Shown here one piece after another: positions 34,670 through 43,487 of a stretch of 64,000 nt of DNA. The translations under genes and the position numbers were made by a program. Below the pieces are notes generated by a model, which was not told the origin of the DNA, made no database searches, and saw nothing but the letters and a program-made list of their open reading frames with translations. Source of the DNA: Cloacibacterium rupense. GTDB taxonomy: Bacteria; Bacteroidota; Bacteroidia; Flavobacteriales; Weeksellaceae. The stretch covers positions 186,001 through 250,000 of the forward strand of contig NZ_BMLV01000001.1 in NCBI RefSeq assembly GCF_014645495.1, written 5' to 3'. Position 1 is the first letter of the stretch; each line of letters begins with the position of its first letter.

Positions 34670-35809
34670 TTATCTAGTTATTTCTCTTCCTATAACTAAT
34701 CTCTGGATTTCTGAAGTTCCTTCGCCAATAGTACATAGTTTAGAATCTCGGTAGTATTTTTCTGCCGGGAAGTCTTTTGTATAACCATAACCGCCGAAAA
34801 TTTGAAGAGCATTGTTGGCAATTCTTACACAGGCTTCAGAGGCGTATAATTTTGCCATAGCACCTTCTTTGGTTAGTTTTTGTTTGTTGTTTTTTAGTTC
34901 AGAAGCTCTGTTGATGAGTAGTTCTGCTGCTTCGATTTCAGTGGCCATATCTGCTAACATAAAATTTATTGCTTGAAAATTTGCAATAGATTTTCCAAAT
35001 TGATGTCTCTCTTTGGCATATTTTAAAGCAGCTTTATAAGCACCTTTTGCAATACCTAGAGAAAGTGCAGCAATAGAAATTCTGCCACCATCTAGAATTT
35101 TCATGGCTTGTTTAAAACCGTCTCCTACTTCTCCTAGTCTACTTGAATCAGGAACTCTTAAGTTATCAAATATAAGTTCTGCAGTTTCGGAAGCACGCAT
35201 GCCTAGCTTATTTTCTTTTTTTCCAGAAGAAAACCCTGGCATTCCTTTTTCTAAAACAAAGGCTGTAGAATTATTAGAAGCGCCTTTTTCACCTGTTCTT
35301 GTCATTACAACTGCTATATCTCCAGAAATTGCATGGGTGATGAAGTTTTTTGCTCCATTTATAATCCAATCATTGCCATCTTTAACAGCAGTAGTGCTCA
35401 TTCCTCCAGCATCAGAACCTGTATTGTGTTCTGTAAGTCCCCAAGCACCAATTACCTGACCAGATGCTAGTTTTGGTAACCATTTTTTTCTTTGTTCTTC
35501 TGTTCCGAATTCATAGATGTGATTAGTGCATAGTGAGTTGTGCGCAGCTATTGATAACCCAATTGATGGGTCTACTTGAGAGATTTGGTCTACAATAGTA
35601 ACGTATTCGTGATATCCAAGTCCAGAACCACCGTACTCTTCAGGGATTATAATTCCCATGAATCCCATATCACCTAATTTATGAAATAATTCTTTAGGGA
35701 AAATTTGGTTTTCGTCCCACTCCATGATGTGTGGTCGTATATTAATTTCTGCAAAATCTCTAGCTGTTTCAGCTATCATTTTTAGATTATCCATAATTTC
35801 TAATTGCAT
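34670..35809 (-). CDS. acyl-CoA dehydrogenase
   Basis: A 379-residue FAD enzyme that introduces the alpha,beta double bond in acyl-CoA during fatty-acid or branched-chain oxidation. Motifs: GWGLTEHNTGSDAGG-type FAD site (WGLTEHNTGSDAGGM), GWIINGAKNFITHA, the catalytic Glu region (QIFGGYGYTKDFPAEKYYRD) and IGEGTSEIQRLVIGR at the end. The frame is open to 35854, but a good promoter lies at 35825-35854, so the ATG at 35809 is preferred. Chain-length specificity cannot be told. Confidence 0.93.
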   Translation of the reverse strand: MQLEIMDNLKMIAETARDFAEINIRPHIMEWDENQIFPKELFHKLGDMGFMGIIIPEEYGGSGLGYHEYVTIVDQISQVDPSIGLSIAAHNSLCTNHIYEFGTEEQRKKWLPKLASGQVIGAWGLTEHNTGSDAGGMSTTAVKDGNDWIINGAKNFITHAISGDIAVVMTRTGEKGASNNSTAFVLEKGMPGFSSGKKENKLGMRASETAELIFDNLRVPDSSRLGEVGDGFKQAMKILDGGRISIAALSLGIAKGAYKAALKYAKERHQFGKSIANFQAINFMLADMATEIEAAELLINRASELKNNKQKLTKEGAMAKLYASEACVRIANNALQIFGGYGYTKDFPAEKYYRDSKLCTIGEGTSEIQRLVIGREITR

Positions 35810-35824
35810 TTGAAATAATTTTTC

Positions 35825-35854
35825 CAAATATAAATAAATCAATGTAAAAATCAA
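35825..35854 (-). promoter_or_regulatory. promoter of the acyl-CoA dehydrogenase gene
   Basis: Minus strand TTG (35852-35854), 19-bp spacer, TATATTTG (35825-35832). It fixes the start codon at 35809. Confidence 0.7.
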
Positions 35855-35950
35855 TTTTTTTAAAATACATAAAATTAATTAACCTAATATATTTCATATT
35901 ACATGAAGTTTAAATTTAAAAATTAAAATAGATTGTATTGTTTTAATTTA

Positions 35951-35958
35951 TAATTTTG
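35951..35958 (+). promoter_or_regulatory. -7 box of the endonuclease gene
   Basis: TAATTTTG, 19 bp before the ATG. The nearest TTG (35933-35935) is only 15 bp upstream of it. Confidence 0.45.
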
Positions 35959-35977
35959 TCGTCGGACTTACTCTATT

Positions 35978-37873
35978 ATGAAAAAATTACTATTCTTTGC
36001 AATTTTACCTTTGGTAAATTTTGCTCAAATTCCGTCTGGATATTATGATGGAACTGATGGTCTTGTAGGCTATCCTCTAAAAACCAAAATAAATGAAATC
36101 ATTTCTAAACAAGTTTATTCTTACACATATGATGATTTAAAAACATTGTATGGACAAACAGATTTAGACAAGTATTATGAAAATGATAATACAATCCTCG
36201 ATATATATTCTGAAAAGCCAAACGGAGTAGATGCATATAACTATAATTTAACTAATATTATCAGTTCTGCAACTGCAGAAGGCCAAGGATGGAATAGAGA
36301 ACATGGGATGCCGCAAAGTACTTTCTATGGTATCTATCCTATGTATTCTGATTTACATTTCGTTATTCCTGCTGATGCTAGAATTAATCAATTGAGGAGT
36401 AACTTTCCTTATGCTAGGAATAATGGAGCAGCTAATGACTGTAATAGCCCGAATACAACACCTTGTACTGCAACTAATGGTAGTAAATTAGGAAAATCTA
36501 CAACTCCTGGCTATACCAATACTGTTTATGAACCGATAGACGAATTCAAAGGAGATGTTGCTAGATTCCTTTTGTATTTTGTAACAAGGTATGAGAGAAA
36601 TCTTAATAATTTTGATTTTATGCTATCAACTTCTCCTCTTGATGGGAATAAGGAAAGAGGTTATGAAAATTGGTACATTAATATGTTAAAAGATTGGAAT
36701 GCTTTAGATCCTGTTTCTCAGAGAGAAAGAGATAGGAATGAGGTAATATATTCTATTCAGAAAATTAGAAATCCGTTTATTGACCATCCAGAATGGGTAG
36801 ATTTAATCTGGAGTAATTCTTCTGATAATATTGCTCCTCAAGCTCCAAGTCAACTTAAAACAGTTGCAATAGGAGAGTCTTTTGTAACCTTATCTTGGGA
36901 CCCGAGTTTAGATTCTGATGTGTTAGGGTATGGTGTATATGTAAATGGGGTTTTTTATAAGTCTACTAATTCTACATTTACTACTATAGATAGACTTTTA
37001 TCATCTAGTTCGTCTAATTTTACCGTTAAAGCTTACGATTCTTCTTATAATTTTTCTCTAGATAGTAACATAGTAAATGTTAATACTATATCTTCTGATA
37101 TTTTAGCTAAAGATTTGATGATAACAAAATATATTGAAGGAAGTGGTAATAATAAAGCTATAGAAGTAACTAATCTTACTAATCATGAAGTAGACTTAGA
37201 AAATTACTACATTAGAACTCAATTAAAAGGAAGTAATTCGTATTATTTTTCAGACTCATATGAGCTAGAAGGAAAGTTATCAGCTGGTGAAAGCATTGTG
37301 ATTATTCATCCTAATGCTTCTTTTTCTTCATTCGATACTAATCTGGCAAAGTTTATAACAAATTCACCTGCTTTAAGTTTTACAGGAAGTCAATATGTAG
37401 AATTAGCCTTCGGCAAAAAGTACTTATCTAATGCTAATACCAATAATTACGAAATGGCTTATGAGAGCGTAGATGCGGTAGGGTTGCAAAATACGAATAA
37501 TAATATTGGTAATGTTTCTCTTTACAGAAATTCAGATGTGAAAGACCCTAATGTAAATTATACAATTTCTGAATGGACAAGTTATCCTTCTAATTACTCA
37601 TCAGGATTAGGTAATTATTTGGAAGTTTCTACACCAGATATGCCAATTTTTGATATAGAAATATATCCAAATCCGGCATCAAATTATATATTTGTAAAAG
37701 GAAATGATGTGTCTGATGTTCGAAAAGCACAAATATTTGATTTTTCTGGTAAATTAATCAAGGAAATAAATAATCCATTTATTGCTGAGAAAAATTTAAA
37801 TATTTCTAATTTAAATAGTGGGTTATACATATTAAAATTAGACACTAAATCATTTAATTTTATAAAAAAATAA
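35978..37873 (+). CDS. T9SS-secreted endonuclease I family nuclease
   Basis: A 631-residue secreted nuclease. In order: signal peptide (MKKLLFFAILPLVNFAQ), endonuclease I/NucM-type domain (about 30-280) with GWNREHGMPQS around His109 and DLHFVIPADARINQLRSN as the beta-beta-alpha metal region, an Fn3 domain (about 288-372), a lamin-tail domain (about 378-545, MITKYIEGSGNNKAIEV), and a type A T9SS sorting domain (IYPNPASNYIFV ... LNSGLYILKL). It shares its lamin-tail/Fn3/T9SS tail layout with the metalloprotease upstream. Likely digests extracellular DNA for phosphate or nucleosides. Confidence 0.92.
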   Translation: MKKLLFFAILPLVNFAQIPSGYYDGTDGLVGYPLKTKINEIISKQVYSYTYDDLKTLYGQTDLDKYYENDNTILDIYSEKPNGVDAYNYNLTNIISSATAEGQGWNREHGMPQSTFYGIYPMYSDLHFVIPADARINQLRSNFPYARNNGAANDCNSPNTTPCTATNGSKLGKSTTPGYTNTVYEPIDEFKGDVARFLLYFVTRYERNLNNFDFMLSTSPLDGNKERGYENWYINMLKDWNALDPVSQRERDRNEVIYSIQKIRNPFIDHPEWVDLIWSNSSDNIAPQAPSQLKTVAIGESFVTLSWDPSLDSDVLGYGVYVNGVFYKSTNSTFTTIDRLLSSSSSNFTVKAYDSSYNFSLDSNIVNVNTISSDILAKDLMITKYIEGSGNNKAIEVTNLTNHEVDLENYYIRTQLKGSNSYYFSDSYELEGKLSAGESIVIIHPNASFSSFDTNLAKFITNSPALSFTGSQYVELAFGKKYLSNANTNNYEMAYESVDAVGLQNTNNNIGNVSLYRNSDVKDPNVNYTISEWTSYPSNYSSGLGNYLEVSTPDMPIFDIEIYPNPASNYIFVKGNDVSDVRKAQIFDFSGKLIKEINNPFIAEKNLNISNLNSGLYILKLDTKSFNFIKK

Positions 37874-37914
37874 CAGTTATTTATATAATCTATTTAATTT
37901 TTTTATTTTTATAA

Positions 37915-37950
37915 TTTGTTATTTATAGAAAATACGTAAATTTGCGTATT
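37915..37950 (+). promoter_or_regulatory. strong promoter with inverted repeat around the -7 box
   Basis: TTTG (37915-37918), 18-bp spacer, TAAATTTG (37937-37944). The -7 box is bracketed exactly by AATACG (37931-37936) and CGTATT (37945-37950), an inverted repeat that could bind a repressor. Confidence 0.7.
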
Positions 37951-38104
37951 GATACTATAAAAGTAAAACAATAATTTTGCTTTGAAATAATAAAGAAGAT
38001 TTTTTAATTTAAAATATACATCTTTATTTCTTTATAAAGGAGAATAGAAGATTGTTTTTATTGGTTTTGATTTTGAATAGCTGCATTCATGCAGCTATTC
38101 TTTT
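37951..38104 (+). ncRNA. candidate small RNA or long terminated leader
   Basis: From the promoter at 37915-37944 to the terminator at 38075-38104 there is no ATG-started ORF. A transcript of about 150 nt is predicted. It is either a stand-alone sRNA or the 5' part of a leader whose terminator controls the gene at 38223. Confidence 0.4.
38075..38104 (+). terminator. perfect-palindrome terminator
   Basis: GAATAGCTGCAT (38075-38086) pairs perfectly with ATGCAGCTATTC (38089-38100) and is followed by TTTTAATATT. Confidence 0.75.
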
Positions 38105-38119
38105 AATATTATGTAAAAT

Positions 38120-38165
38120 AATACAAATTACGTATTGAATAATTCTAAAAATCAATGTTATTTTG
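38120..38165 (+). promoter_or_regulatory. second promoter-like region with a related inverted repeat
   Basis: AATAC (38120-38124) and GTATT (38132-38136) repeat the half-sites seen at 37931-37950. TTG (38135-38137) is followed, after 21 bp, by TATTTTG (38159-38165), one base short of TAnnTTTG. Confidence 0.4.
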
Positions 38166-38222
38166 CAGTGTGGTAGTTTTTATAAAATATAAACATACTA
38201 CAAAACACAAAAGATAACACAA

Positions 38223-39029
38223 ATGATGAAAAAACTATACATGGTTATAGCAAATTATGTATTTGCTGTAATGTTCTCACAACATATTGGTATAGGAACA
38301 CAGAATTTTGATGATTCTGAGATATTTAAGGTAGTTTCTACAAATAAAGGTGTACTTCTGCCTAATATTAACATACCAGATTTGAATAATTCTTCACCTG
38401 TAAATTCACCTGCAGAATCTTTACTTGTTTATAATACTAATGCGATTACAGGAAAAGGATTTTATTATTGGAAAAGTAATAAATGGAATCCAATAATAGA
38501 TTCTTCTAATATTTATAAAGTTTTAGGAATAACAAGATCAGAAAGTGTAATATCTACTGCAGCTATTGCTGATACAACATATAATGGAGCTCAAACATAT
38601 ACCATAGGAGAAGCTCCTTCTGCTCATGATTGGCAGTTGATTCCAGGGCTTAGTAAGACAATAAATTTATCATCACCTAACAATACCATTAGTGTTTCTT
38701 CTAGCGGTATTTTACAAGTTAATTCTTCAGGTAGTACACTTACTTATATCTCCTATTCGATAGGTGTTTTTATAGACAATCAACTTGCTGGTCAAAAAAA
38801 CTTTATTATCTATGGTACAGCTAATTGTTTATTTAACGATTACAATATTTTTTTAACAGTTAATAATCTTACTTCTGGAAGTCATACAGTTGCTGTTTAT
38901 GAAACCAGTAGAGTTAATTTTGGTAATGCTTCCGAAGCTATAACCTACGGAAGTAAAGTTTCTTCTTGTACTAATATTAATAATAGTATGGATAAATCAA
39001 TTCTTAATATTCAAATTACTGAAAAATAG
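38223..39029 (+). CDS. secreted hypothetical protein, tandem paralogue 1
   Basis: A 268-residue protein with a signal peptide (cleaved near residue 20) and the opening 'HIGIGTQNFDDSEIFKV' common in Flavobacteriia surface proteins. The first 95 residues contain 'KGVLLPNI' and 'SLLVYNTN...GFYYWKSNKW'. The C-terminal half is beta-rich (TIGEAP, SGSHTVAVYE, ITYGSKVSSCTNIN). It has no T9SS sorting domain. Function unknown; it could be a trimeric fibre-like or adhesin-like protein. First of three related genes. Confidence 0.7.
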   Translation: MMKKLYMVIANYVFAVMFSQHIGIGTQNFDDSEIFKVVSTNKGVLLPNINIPDLNNSSPVNSPAESLLVYNTNAITGKGFYYWKSNKWNPIIDSSNIYKVLGITRSESVISTAAIADTTYNGAQTYTIGEAPSAHDWQLIPGLSKTINLSSPNNTISVSSSGILQVNSSGSTLTYISYSIGVFIDNQLAGQKNFIIYGTANCLFNDYNIFLTVNNLTSGSHTVAVYETSRVNFGNASEAITYGSKVSSCTNINNSMDKSILNIQITEK

Positions 39030-39055
39030 ATATTTATAAATATAAAACACAAAAG

Positions 39056-39895
39056 ATGAAAGCATTACTAATATTCATTCTAATATTTTTTTCTACATTT
39101 AAGGTTTTTCCTCAGGTAGGAATCAATACATTAGATCCTAATCCTTCTTCTACTTTAGATATATACAGTGAGAATATGGGGGTCACTTTCCCTAATGTAA
39201 GTATATCAGGATATACTGATGTTTCAACCATTCCTAACCCTAAAGAATCTCTAATAATTTATAACACCAATACTAATTTGTACGGTAAACAAGGCTATTA
39301 TTATTGGAATGGACTAAAATGGGATTATTTTATCAATGAGATTCATCAATCCAATATAATTAATCATACACGGTATTATTCTAAAATTTCTGCCAATAAG
39401 TATACATTTAATAGGTCTTCCAATGAATTTTATGGAGAGACAAATCATACGCTTGGAGAAGCTATTACGGCTAACCCCACTTGGACTGAAGTAACAGAAC
39501 TCACTAAAAATATAACAATAGATAGGGCTAATAATCAGTTATTGATAACAATTTCTGGTATGGTACATGCTAATAATACTGCTGCATCTGGTAGAGCTGT
39601 AGCAAGTTTTGGTTTTTTTGTGGATGATAAATTAGTAGACATAAAACCTATATCTATAGATTTTGATCAAGCATGTTCTTTTAGAGAATTTACTATATAT
39701 GCCGTAACCAGTAATTTAACAGTTGGACCTCATATTATGAAGTTTGCTATCAGAAATAGAACTGTATCATCTTCTCAGACTGATCTTAGTTTAACATTTG
39801 GAGGTAAGAATCCTTCCTCAGCTTGTACCAATATTTCTGATGATGAAGCTAGGCTTAGTGCAACAATTTTTGTTAATCAACCTTATGAATTTTAA
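39056..39895 (+). CDS. secreted hypothetical protein, tandem paralogue 2
   Basis: A 279-residue protein with signal peptide (MKALLIFILIFFSTFKVFPQ) and 'VGINTLDPNPSSTLDIYSEN', then the shared 'GVTFPNVSI', 'ESLIIYNTNT', 'GYYYWNGLKW' and C-terminal 'TLGEAI', 'LTVGPHIMKFAI', 'LTFGGKNPSSACTNIS'. Same architecture as its neighbours, 26 bp after the first. Function unknown. Confidence 0.7.
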   Translation: MKALLIFILIFFSTFKVFPQVGINTLDPNPSSTLDIYSENMGVTFPNVSISGYTDVSTIPNPKESLIIYNTNTNLYGKQGYYYWNGLKWDYFINEIHQSNIINHTRYYSKISANKYTFNRSSNEFYGETNHTLGEAITANPTWTEVTELTKNITIDRANNQLLITISGMVHANNTAASGRAVASFGFFVDDKLVDIKPISIDFDQACSFREFTIYAVTSNLTVGPHIMKFAIRNRTVSSSQTDLSLTFGGKNPSSACTNISDDEARLSATIFVNQPYEF

Positions 39896-39899
39896 TCTT

Positions 39900-40709
39900 A
39901 TGAAAAAGAACCTTATCATATTATGTAGTTTTTTAGTATTTAGTTGTATACATTCACAAGTGTTAATAACCACAAATGCTACTATGTACAATAAGCCCGA
40001 TGATTCTGCAATATTACAGATAGCAGATAATAATAAAGGGTTTTTAATGCCTAGAATGAGTTCATCAGCTAATATTACCTCTCCAATAGAAAGTGTTATG
40101 TTTTATAATTTAACAACTGGGAAATTTAACTTTTGGACTCAAAACAGTTGGGTAAGAATGTTTGAAGCTTCTGATGCAGATGGTATTATAGATGTTACTA
40201 AGAATTTCACAGGTAATTCAACTTCTAAAACCACAATAACCACTTTTCCAGCTACGATGCCTAACTTTACACTGAATTCAGGTACAACGGGATGGACAAG
40301 CCTCAATGTCTCTGCAACAATAAGTGTTTCAAAAGCAACTAATACAAATTTAGTAACCGTGGAAGGGATGACGCAAATTGATAATACCAATAATGCATCT
40401 TCTTATCAATTTGCAATTGGTATCTTTGTTAATGAAGGTGGGGTAGATAAGTTGAAATTAGTGAGAAAATTTAATGCTTATTCTACTAATGCTACTTGTC
40501 TTTGGAAAAAATTTAATCTCTCGGGTGTTTTTGAAAACTTAACAATTGGAAATCAAATAGTAAAGGTGTATGCATATAATCTACCCAAAATGTCTAATAA
40601 TTACACTAATATAACTTACGGAGGCTCTGCTAGTAATAGTTGTAATAATATGAATGACCAGATGGCTAGAATATTCCTTACTGTTCAATTGGCTGAATCG
40701 GGTAATTAA
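39900..40709 (+). CDS. secreted hypothetical protein, tandem paralogue 3
   Basis: A 269-residue protein from the ATG at 39900 (MKKNLIILCSFLVFSCIHSQ, signal peptide); the frame upstream overlaps the previous gene and is not used. It shares 'KGFLMPRMS', 'ESVMFYNLTTGKFNFWTQNSW', 'LTIGNQIVKVYAYN' and 'ITYGGSASNSCNNMND' with the two genes before it. 4-bp gap to paralogue 2. Function unknown. Confidence 0.7.
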   Translation: MKKNLIILCSFLVFSCIHSQVLITTNATMYNKPDDSAILQIADNNKGFLMPRMSSSANITSPIESVMFYNLTTGKFNFWTQNSWVRMFEASDADGIIDVTKNFTGNSTSKTTITTFPATMPNFTLNSGTTGWTSLNVSATISVSKATNTNLVTVEGMTQIDNTNNASSYQFAIGIFVNEGGVDKLKLVRKFNAYSTNATCLWKKFNLSGVFENLTIGNQIVKVYAYNLPKMSNNYTNITYGGSASNSCNNMNDQMARIFLTVQLAESGN

Positions 40710-40710
40710 A

Positions 40711-42048
40711 TTATTTTAAGTAAAGCTTCATTTTAACTTCATCTTCAGGTTTTGCTTTTAATTTTCTTAAAATTTCTTTTTCGCTAGGAAACGAAACCCT
40801 TAGAAAAATAATTTTATTAGCATAATATCTAAAATAAGGATGATTTTTTAACCAACTTTCAGGAGCATCTAATAAATTGTATTTTTGAATGTTATCATTC
40901 TCAAGCGGAGAAACTTTAATCAGTTTTTCCGCTAAATTTTTATCAATATTGTAAGTTTCGAAAATCTGGTTTTCACTTACAAATCCACCTAATTTATTTC
41001 TAAAACCTATAAAACTACCCGCTGATTTTTCATCAAAACCAAATTCTATAAGCTGAGCGTAGGTGAGTTTATTAAGGTTTGTTTTGCTAAAATCAGTTTT
41101 ATTAACCAAGGGTTTAGGAATATAATTATTGTTTTTATTCTCTGCAATTTCATGGGTTGATAATTTTATGAAAGACTTCATTTCATTAAATTTTTCAGCA
41201 GATATTACAAAACATTTTTCTATGTCTTCTAATGATTTAAAGCTGCCTTTTAAATTTCTATCCCTGTAATTTATAATTACTTGTGCTTGTTTTTCGCTGA
41301 AACCCAGTTTTTGCCAACCTTCCGCATTTAATTCATTAGGATTAAATTCAAAATATTTAATTTTTGGTTTTTCAAAAGCGATGTTTCTATTCTTTTCTAA
41401 TTGATTTTCAGGTGCTTTTTCTGGCAAAATAAGGTAGGGATGTAGCTTTTTATAGTTTTCGTCATTTATGATAAAACACTCTTTAAATTTTTCTTTGCTG
41501 ATAAAACTCCCGCCCAAATATTTTTTATATTTCACTATAGCAGCAGACTGTTTTTCTGAAAAACCCATTTTTTGCCAATCATTTTCTGTGTATAAGTCTG
41601 GATTGAATTTTCCACTAATTTTGAGTTGTTTTTTCTCGAAATTTTGATAATTTTTTGTATAAAACTCTTTTGAAGATGAGGTTTCGGGTAAAAGAATGTA
41701 TGGTTCTAATGCTGCGAATTTTTCCTCGGAAATGGCGTAACATTTTTTTAATTGATCTTTTGATGAGAAATTTCCACCGACAATATTTTTATATTTTAAG
41801 ATGGTTTTTACTTGTTTTTCAGAAAAACCTAGTTGCATCCATTGTTTTTCGTCTAATGAATTAGGGTCAAATTCACTTAATATAATTTCCTGTTTTTTAG
41901 AGTTTGAGAATTCTATTTTTTGGAAAGTATTTTCTGGATTTTTATTAAAATGATTGAATATCAGTTGAGAAATTAGTATCGCTCCACCGAAAATTGCTAA
42001 AGCATAGAATTGTCTTTTCCTAATTTGATAAGGTAATTTGGGGTTCAT
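40711..42048 (-). CDS. helix-hairpin-helix repeat protein (ComEA-like), membrane-anchored
   Basis: A 445-residue protein with one TM segment near the N-terminus (FYALAIFGGAILISQLIF) and four units of about 85-90 residues. Each has 'FDPNSLDEKQWMQLGFSEKQ' type sequence followed by 'ILKYKNIVGGNFSSKDQLKK'; units begin near residues 58, 148, 236 and 315. These are HhH_3 motifs of ComEA-type DNA-binding proteins. In Bacteroidota such proteins may bind DNA at the membrane, but a role in uptake is not shown. It ends one base from paralogue 3, tail to tail. Confidence 0.85.
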   Translation of the reverse strand: MNPKLPYQIRKRQFYALAIFGGAILISQLIFNHFNKNPENTFQKIEFSNSKKQEIILSEFDPNSLDEKQWMQLGFSEKQVKTILKYKNIVGGNFSSKDQLKKCYAISEEKFAALEPYILLPETSSSKEFYTKNYQNFEKKQLKISGKFNPDLYTENDWQKMGFSEKQSAAIVKYKKYLGGSFISKEKFKECFIINDENYKKLHPYLILPEKAPENQLEKNRNIAFEKPKIKYFEFNPNELNAEGWQKLGFSEKQAQVIINYRDRNLKGSFKSLEDIEKCFVISAEKFNEMKSFIKLSTHEIAENKNNNYIPKPLVNKTDFSKTNLNKLTYAQLIEFGFDEKSAGSFIGFRNKLGGFVSENQIFETYNIDKNLAEKLIKVSPLENDNIQKYNLLDAPESWLKNHPYFRYYANKIIFLRVSFPSEKEILRKLKAKPEDEVKMKLYLK

Positions 42049-42112
42049 AGGTTATAAGTTTTATAACCTAAAAATAATAAAAATTTTTAAAAAAAAGACT
42101 CAAGAAAATAAA

Positions 42113-42457
42113 TTAAGCTTCATCTTTGTCTACCAAAGAATTTTTAAGCTTAATCAGTTCAGATTTTACAAACTCTAGTCTGTCAATCATTTCTACCGCT
42201 TCGTTTATTTTTTTGTTGGTAGTAAGCGCAATTCTAGCACCGTCTAATGTATAACCTTTTTCTTTTACCAAATGATAAATCATCTTTAGGTTTTTGATAT
42301 CCTCAGGTGTGAAATATCGGTTTCCTTTTTTATTCTTTTTAGGTTTGATAATAGGAAATTCTTGCTCCCAATATCTTATCAATGAAGCATTTACGTCAAA
42401 TGCTTTTGCTACTTCGCCAATAGAATAATAAAGTTTATCTGGTAAATTGAGTTTCAT
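42113..42457 (-). CDS. MerR-family transcriptional regulator
   Basis: A 114-residue regulator with a winged HTH at residues about 9-75: LYYSIGEVAKAFDVNASLIRYW and KNKKGNRYFTPEDIKNLKMI. A short C-terminal helix (EMIDRLEFVKSELIKLKNSL) should dimerise. It has no effector domain or metal Cys. The ATG at 42457 is preferred over the frame start at 42601, as a promoter lies between. Target unknown. Such short MerR proteins are near universal in Flavobacteriia. Confidence 0.88.
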   Translation of the reverse strand: MKLNLPDKLYYSIGEVAKAFDVNASLIRYWEQEFPIIKPKKNKKGNRYFTPEDIKNLKMIYHLVKEKGYTLDGARIALTTNKKINEAVEMIDRLEFVKSELIKLKNSLVDKDEA

Positions 42458-42477
42458 TTTTGATAAAATCTGAAATT

Positions 42478-42511
42478 CAAAGATAAAAAATTTTTCGGGG
42501 AAAACTACAAA
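42478..42511 (-). promoter_or_regulatory. promoter of the MerR-type gene
   Basis: Minus strand TTTG (42508-42511), 22-bp spacer, TATCTTTG (42478-42485), 21 bp before the chosen ATG. Confidence 0.5.
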
Positions 42512-42540
42512 TTGTAACTTGCAAAGAAATTCTTTTAAAA

Positions 42541-43440
42541 ATGACTTATAAATATAGTGTTCTGTTTTTTTTATTACTTCTATTGATAAATTGTAATTCA
42601 AAAGGAGTCTTAAATTCTAAAGAAATTGTACAGAAAAATGCAAGAATTCAATTGGTTTCTGATAAATTTTCTTTTACCGAAGGTCCTGCATCAGATAGTT
42701 TTGGGAATGTTTATTTTACAGACCAACCAAATGATAAAATCTATTTTTGGGACTGGAAAACCAATAAAATAGCAGAATTTAGAACAGGAAGTGGAAGAGC
42801 AAACGGAACTTTTTTTGATAAAAATGATAATCTTATCACTTGTTCAGACGAAAAAGGACAAATTTTAAAAATCAGTAAATCTGGAATTGCAGAAATTCTC
42901 ACCACAGATTTTAATGGCAAAAGATTAAACGGTCCAAATGATCTTTGGCTCGATGGAAAGGGCGGAATTTACTTCACAGATCCACTTTATGTAAGAGATT
43001 ATTGGCAAGATTTTTATCAAGAAATCTTTGAAAAAAACTTGTATTATAGAAATTCTGAAGGTAAAATCACCAAATTAGATACTTTTACTCAACCTAATGG
43101 AATTGTTGGAAGTCAAAAACTGAAAAAATTATATGTTTCTGATATTGATGCTAATAAAACTTATGTTTATGATATTTTAGGAGAAGGAAAATTGGGAAAC
43201 AAAAAGTTATTCTGCGATCTTGGCTCAGACGGAATGACTTTAGATAATCTCGGAAATCTTTATTTAACTGGGAAAGGTGTAACTGTTTTTGATAAAAATG
43301 GAACTAAAATCTTAAATATTGCAGTGCCAGAAAATTGGACGGCAAATGTAACTTTCGGAGGAGAAAATTTTTCTACTTTATTTGTAACCGCTTCAAAATC
43401 AGTTTACACCTTGAAAATGAATGTTGCAGGAATTAAATAA
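42541..43440 (+). CDS. SMP-30/gluconolactonase family lipoprotein
   Basis: A 299-residue lipoprotein (LLLLLINC, Cys about residue 18) with a six-bladed beta-propeller of the SMP-30/LRE family. Metal-site landmarks: FTEGPASDSFGNVYFTDQ, LNGPNDLWLDGKGGIYFTDP and DGMTLDNLGNLYLTGKG. The family hydrolyses sugar lactones or related esters with a divalent metal; substrate is unknown here. Located in the periplasm. Divergent from the MerR gene. Confidence 0.88.
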   Translation: MTYKYSVLFFLLLLLINCNSKGVLNSKEIVQKNARIQLVSDKFSFTEGPASDSFGNVYFTDQPNDKIYFWDWKTNKIAEFRTGSGRANGTFFDKNDNLITCSDEKGQILKISKSGIAEILTTDFNGKRLNGPNDLWLDGKGGIYFTDPLYVRDYWQDFYQEIFEKNLYYRNSEGKITKLDTFTQPNGIVGSQKLKKLYVSDIDANKTYVYDILGEGKLGNKKLFCDLGSDGMTLDNLGNLYLTGKGVTVFDKNGTKILNIAVPENWTANVTFGGENFSTLFVTASKSVYTLKMNVAGIK

Positions 43441-43455
43441 AAAACTAAATAAAAT

Positions 43456-43487
43456 TGCCAAAGAAATTTATCTTTGGCATTTATTTT
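43456..43487. terminator. bidirectional terminator
   Basis: TGCCAAAGA-AATTTA-TCTTTGGCA with A- and T-rich flanks, between two convergent genes. Confidence 0.75.
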
